From: Stramenopiles sp. TOSAG23-3
Taxonomy: Eukaryota > Sar
Reading direction: 5' to 3'
Assembly: GCA_900128585.1 (NCBI GenBank)
Contig: LT642400.1
Coordinates: forward strand, 1-19,445
DNA: 19,445 nt
Part shown: one piece after another, positions 15,782-19,445 of the stretch
Layout of the letters: each line of letters begins with the position of its first letter
How positions within the stretch are numbered: the first letter of the stretch is position 1
The notes under the pieces: model-generated
What the model was told of the DNA's origin: nothing
Seen by the model: only the letters and a program-made list of their open reading frames with translations
Database searches by the model: none
Position numbers and translations under genes: made by a program

Positions 15782-17005
15782 TCAAAGAAAGCTCAAAACA
15801 ATCGAGCATCCTTCGCCATGGCATCCCCGGGAAGGTTGGTCTCCTTCGCTTTCCCATAAGACACCAATTCTCCCATTCGACGTTTCAAAAAGAGAGGAGT
15901 ACCCAGCTGACGTCCCCTCGTTTGCTAGCAATGTCACGGTATCGGCCCAGTTCACCGATAACCCGTTGGCTGCCACTTCTCCCAAACGAACACTTGGGTT
16001 GATGCGATGTGTCGGTGAATTTGCGTTGGAAAAAGCGATACTCTCGTTTCGCAAAGCAAGGACCGCCCCTTGGCAGTTTGGGTCCGGGACGGCCTTGTCA
16101 TACACCATATCGCCCCAGGTTTCACCGCCATCAGTGGAAACAGAGACACCACGGCAAAGGCAGTCGCACGGAATGGAAGGACCTGGGTAAGGCCTTCTTC
16201 CGTCCGGGCACCGTGAATCCAACACAACGACATTCCCCTTCTTGGGCAAAACAGTCAGGGAAGGTTCGCCTAAATGTGGAAACATTTTCTTCCCCATTTT
16301 TGTATCGAACGGTGAGACATCTTCCCACGTCACCCCACCGTCTTTGCTGCGAAGCACGCTAGCATAAGAAAACATCTTTGTCCACGAGCGGCTAGCATGG
16401 TAAACTGCTATCAACATGTCGCCATTACTTAACGTAGCAACACTATTCCCGGGCCCCGCCACACCTAAAACTTCCTGTCCACTGCTATCTTTCACGGACA
16501 CTGCTTCGCCCCATGTCCTCCCTTCGTCTTTCGAGGCAGAATAAAACATTCGACCTGTAGTGGTTTCGTCAAAGAACAGCATGACTTGCCCATAATTCTC
16601 GTGGTACAGGGCGCTGGGGTTTGCAGAGTATCGGTTCGTAATGTTGATCTGCAGTTCACCCCAGTGATCCCCACCGTCGACCGAACGACGCAAGCATATC
16701 GAACGGTTAAACTGCCCCCCACGAGAGGCGTTTTTAACGTCCCCCACGAAACACTGATCCCCTGCCCATTTCCGACACTCAGCAAATGCCAGGATAACGT
16801 CTGTGTGGGGGACTGCAAGCGCAGCAGGTATCCTTGTGCAGGGAAAACCAGATGTATTGGATTGAAAAACTACCTGCTCCCTACCTTTCACCCTCGTACC
16901 AACGATAGACGAAAGAGTCAAACACAAAACTACGATTGCAAAACTATTGTAACAGGCGCACCACGTAGCCCCACGAAAAGATACGCATTTGATTGGTAAA
17001 AACAT
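15782..17005 (-). CDS. Secreted or membrane sialidase (GH33-type, BNR/Asp-box)
   Basis: Exo-alpha-sialidases release terminal sialic acids. In this 407-residue protein, residues about 17-36 are a hydrophobic signal peptide or anchor. CTRIPAAL (56-63) is the FRIP-type motif with the first triad Arg58. Four Asp-boxes are present: SVDGGDHW (108-115), SKDEGRTW (158-165), SKDGGVTW (220-227) and STDGGETW (290-297). GEPSLTVL holds the candidate Glu247, LDSR the second Arg (265), THRINPSVR a third Arg (334 or 340), and SAGYSSL the candidate nucleophile Tyr369, followed by GVLWE. The Asp acid/base is probably D83 or D89. All catalytic positions appear present, so it is likely active. Cys-rich loops (C266, C280, C282, C284) are compatible with secretion. 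It lies tandem with the GT32 gene. Confidence 0.92.
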   Translation of the reverse strand: MFLPIKCVSFRGATWCACYNSFAIVVLCLTLSSIVGTRVKGREQVVFQSNTSGFPCTRIPAALAVPHTDVILAFAECRKWAGDQCFVGDVKNASRGGQFNRSICLRRSVDGGDHWGELQINITNRYSANPSALYHENYGQVMLFFDETTTGRMFYSASKDEGRTWGEAVSVKDSSGQEVLGVAGPGNSVATLSNGDMLIAVYHASRSWTKMFSYASVLRSKDGGVTWEDVSPFDTKMGKKMFPHLGEPSLTVLPKKGNVVVLDSRCPDGRRPYPGPSIPCDCLCRGVSVSTDGGETWGDMVYDKAVPDPNCQGAVLALRNESIAFSNANSPTHRINPSVRLGEVAANGLSVNWADTVTLLANEGTSAGYSSLFETSNGRIGVLWESEGDQPSRGCHGEGCSIVLSFL

Positions 17006-17607
17006 AAAGAAGAAAAGAACGAGGAAATTCTATATAAAGAGAATTATGTTGGTGTTGTGTTTTGCGTGAGTATATTCAAAGGCTTTACAAGAGGACTACT
17101 CTCATAGCTTTGTGCCCAAAACCAAAACTCCAAAAGAAGAAGTAAATACTACTGAGCGAAAGAACGAAAAAAAAAATGGTAATAATATACAAATTGTTTA
17201 TTTTATGTTCAACTACTACTTGGTATACGAGTACGCATAATAGGAAGGAGGAGACGAGAGAGGAGGAGGAGGGTCTATCTTCTTAGTACAGGAAATTGAA
17301 GTCGTCTACGTACGAGGAGTTGTTGAGAAGAAAAAATTGTGTAATTTAATAGATGCTGTGTACGTAGCTATTTCTTAATTATTTTTTTTGGATATTCTTC
17401 TTCTTAAATAACAATAACACAGCAAGGGTAGTTTTCAACCAGGTAAAAATTACCGTGTGTTCCCCTGTAATATCTTAAACTGTGGTGTGAGTCTAGTCTC
17501 TCTAATCTAATTATTAGTAGCTACGAAGGTATTATTTGCTGACTCGATCTGGTGCTCTGCCCCCCTCTTTTTTTAGTAATATTACGAGGATGCTCGTACT
17601 GATTCTT
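17006..17607. other. AT-rich spacer between sialidase and ARM/LamG genes
   Basis: The sialidase promoter should lie near 17006-17100; a TATA-like CTATATAAAG is at 17029-17038. Purine-rich stretches (GGAGGAGACGAGAGAGGAGG, 17244-17263) and AT-rich sequence follow. A perfect 6-bp hairpin TACGAG/CTCGTA at 17583-17598 lies just past the ARM gene stop. No gene seen. Confidence 0.6.
17583..17598. terminator. Hairpin just past the ARM/LamG gene stop
   Basis: TACGAG (17583-17588) and CTCGTA (17593-17598) pair perfectly with a GATG loop. On the minus strand the hairpin starts 9 bases after the stop codon at 17608-17610. Possible 3'-end element. Confidence 0.35.
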
Positions 17608-19445
17608 TTAGCGCAAGTGCAACATTGCACGGGAGGATTCAAAGGCAACAATAGGATTTTTGTGGTTGGTCAATCGCACTAGCGGGATCAGTGCCCCCGC
17701 TGCCAGTATTTTTGGGCGATTATCAACGATTAAAGCCAAATTTGCAATTGTGCGAGCGGCAGTCATTGTAATTTCTGCAGAGTCGGTAGCCAACGCACCA
17801 ACTAGGGCAGGGATCAAACCAATGGTTTGGTTTCCCATATAATACGAGACGTAATCTGGTGGTAGATCGTACCACAGGTCTTCCATGGAGTAATCAACAT
17901 GGCTTGAATGGTGCTCGGGAATCTTCGTTCGTTTCAAAAATGATTGTCGCCGCCCTCTTTGCGAACTGGTTCTGCTCGTCGTTTTTTCGTTCAGCCGTTC
18001 CTTCAACGTGGGGTAAAGTCCATGATCGGCATTTGGCCGTATTGCATTGAATGGATGTTTCACGGCAGCATTCCCTTTCAGTATAGCTTTCGGTATCAAG
18101 TGACCGTACGCACGAAAATCAGAAATCAGCCCAGCTGGGTGGGTCAGAGACACACTGTTTCCCACACACGCAATGTCACCTTTGCCGTAAAATTTATCTA
18201 CGCTGCCGACACAGTAAGTATCTACGTAGAAGAAAATTCGGTCGTTGGTGCCTATAGCAACAAGGTGTCTCCACCCATGCGGCACCACCTGCATGTCAAA
18301 ACCACATTCCAACCATTGCTTCGATTTGGCATCGTACGCAGCCAGTCGATGACACACGTACTCGGGCTCATCATCCCCCTCCAAAACCGCCCTTTGTTTA
18401 GGCGACAATCCGTCCACAGGGCGCCCTTCCTGTTTACTGTCATCGCTTTTGGCCACAACTTTCACTGCTAGGTACTGGTCGCCGATCGAGGACTCACATA
18501 TTGTTGCATAGGAGCCGACTTGAACAGAGTTTGGCCCCATTAGCGTCATGAGAGACCCGGTGCTAAACTGGGACTCTTTCTTGCATATGTAGACCCAAAC
18601 GCTCATCGTCCATTCTGGCTTGTTGCCAATTTTTGGTTTTGGAAACACTGGGCACTTCGGCAGCGCAACAGAAGCATCGGGGTCACCGGCTTCTTCTCGC
18701 AGTCTAAGGCAGTCAACACTTGAATCTATTTCCTTTAGTAGCAAGGCATCGCCCTGTCTGAAAACGATCCCGTAGTCCCATGCTTCGTTTTGCTCCACGT
18801 CCATTTGGTGTTGGTTCACAATGGAAGAGCCGTTCTCCGATTCTGGATCATTTATCATGTCTCCGTTTGCCCCGTCTTCGAAATTGTTGGAGCCGCCTCT
18901 TCTCGGACTACCTTTCACTACAACCAAAGAGTTCGCAGAGAAGTCAACGTACATCAAATTGCTATCATCTGGTGACAGGCGCAGCCAGGACACCATACCA
19001 TTGGGGCTTCTCGACATGTTCGACAAGGCTCTCGCAGCTTCCCGTTTGGGGGCCAACGTTACCGTTTGCGACCGCACCATCTCTGCTAGAATTGGCAGAA
19101 TGTCAAGCCCCCGCCACGTGCTTACGGACAAGCCGCGTTCCACTCGAACGGACTCGAAGAGGGATATTTCGCAATAATCTTCGGGGTGTTCGACTAGCCG
19201 CAACTGGGCCAGCCCATGCCTTGAAATGTTCGAAATGGATGCAGTTGACTTGCTCTGAACATGAATGTCGGGGGATTGCAACCAACTTGCGTAAAGATCC
19301 ACCCAGCGGTGTTTGAAGGAGGACAGGTAATCCGGTCTCATAACGCATCCAATTGCCAAGATACATTCGCGCTGAATCTCTTCGGGAATCATAGCAGCCT
19401 TGGCGCGATATTTTGCATGCCATTTTCGAGAATCCTCTGCAAGCT
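17608..19445 (-). CDS. ARM-repeat protein with an inserted LamG-like domain (5' partial)
   Basis: The frame is open through the right edge of the window: the Met at 19392 is preceded in frame by at least 17 more codons (LAEDSRKWHAKYRAKAA), so the N-terminus is missing. Counting from that Met, residues about 45-128 are helical and ARM-like (SISNISRHG, EAARALSNMS). Residues about 130-250 are an acidic linker. Residues 258-432 resemble a concanavalin A-like/LamG sandwich: WTMSVWVYICKKES, then HGWRHLVAIGTNDRIFFYVD and a closing LISDFRAYGHLIP. Residues 523-594 are clear ARM repeats (LIPALVGALATDSAEITMTAARTIANLAL, cited here only by position 526-554). No signal peptide or membrane segment is visible in this part. 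I recognise no named family; a scaffold or membrane-trafficking role is only a guess. Confidence 0.82.
   Translation of the reverse strand, partial: LAEDSRKWHAKYRAKAAMIPEEIQRECILAIGCVMRPDYLSSFKHRWVDLYASWLQSPDIHVQSKSTASISNISRHGLAQLRLVEHPEDYCEISLFESVRVERGLSVSTWRGLDILPILAEMVRSQTVTLAPKREAARALSNMSRSPNGMVSWLRLSPDDSNLMYVDFSANSLVVVKGSPRRGGSNNFEDGANGDMINDPESENGSSIVNQHQMDVEQNEAWDYGIVFRQGDALLLKEIDSSVDCLRLREEAGDPDASVALPKCPVFPKPKIGNKPEWTMSVWVYICKKESQFSTGSLMTLMGPNSVQVGSYATICESSIGDQYLAVKVVAKSDDSKQEGRPVDGLSPKQRAVLEGDDEPEYVCHRLAAYDAKSKQWLECGFDMQVVPHGWRHLVAIGTNDRIFFYVDTYCVGSVDKFYGKGDIACVGNSVSLTHPAGLISDFRAYGHLIPKAILKGNAAVKHPFNAIRPNADHGLYPTLKERLNEKTTSRTSSQRGRRQSFLKRTKIPEHHSSHVDYSMEDLWYDLPPDYVSYYMGNQTIGLIPALVGALATDSAEITMTAARTIANLALIVDNRPKILAAGALIPLVRLTNHKNPIVAFESSRAMLHLR

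Overview
The window looks like nuclear DNA of a gene-dense, intron-poor eukaryotic microbe, probably a protist or alga. The evidence is the gene content: histone stem-loop binding protein, La autoantigen, NSA2, the eRF1 methyltransferase HEMK2/MTQ2, secretory glycosyltransferases and a GPI/mucin-type surface protein. All ten main genes read as single open frames apart from one frameshift. Coding DNA has balanced base composition and sits between AT-rich spacers full of microsatellites. SLBP is absent from fungi and land plants as far as I know, which argues for a protist or algal lineage. I cannot name the species from sequence alone. No tRNA, rRNA, CRISPR, transposase or viral gene was recognised.

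Layout, left to right. 26-1804 (+): unrecognised protein with three copies of an internal domain, open to the left window edge. 1930-3333 (-): secreted seven-blade Asp-box beta-propeller on a Thr/Pro-rich stalk. 3334-4103: spacer with a perfect 30-bp palindrome, a degenerate tandem duplication and a doubtful 45-codon ORF. 4104-5243 (-): SLBP. 5244-6397: divergent AT-rich spacer. 6398-7880 (+): GT90/CAP10-type glycosyltransferase with a +1 break in a G8 run. 8289-8984 (+): HEMK2/MTQ2 methyltransferase. 8985-9090: GC-rich two-hairpin island. 9347-10471 (-): La protein. 10472-12440: a 2-kb divergent spacer of low-complexity DNA. 12441-13223 (+): NSA2. 13415-15214 (-): PSI domain plus GT32 (Och1-like) glycosyltransferase. 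15782-17005 (-): GH33-type sialidase. 17608-19445 (-): ARM / LamG-like / ARM protein, cut by the right window edge.

Two functional themes are interleaved. One is RNA and translation: histone mRNA 3'-end processing (SLBP), RNA polymerase III transcript chaperoning (La), 60S assembly (NSA2) and release-factor methylation (MTQ2). The other is cell-surface glycobiology: a propeller-on-a-stalk surface protein, two secretory-pathway glycosyltransferases and a sialidase. Clustering of the second set within about 15 kb may be chance, but it is the most interesting gene-level pattern here. At the DNA level, several genes have a perfect small inverted repeat soon after the stop codon, and tandem minisatellites shape the propeller gene, the La N-terminus and the SLBP N-terminus.
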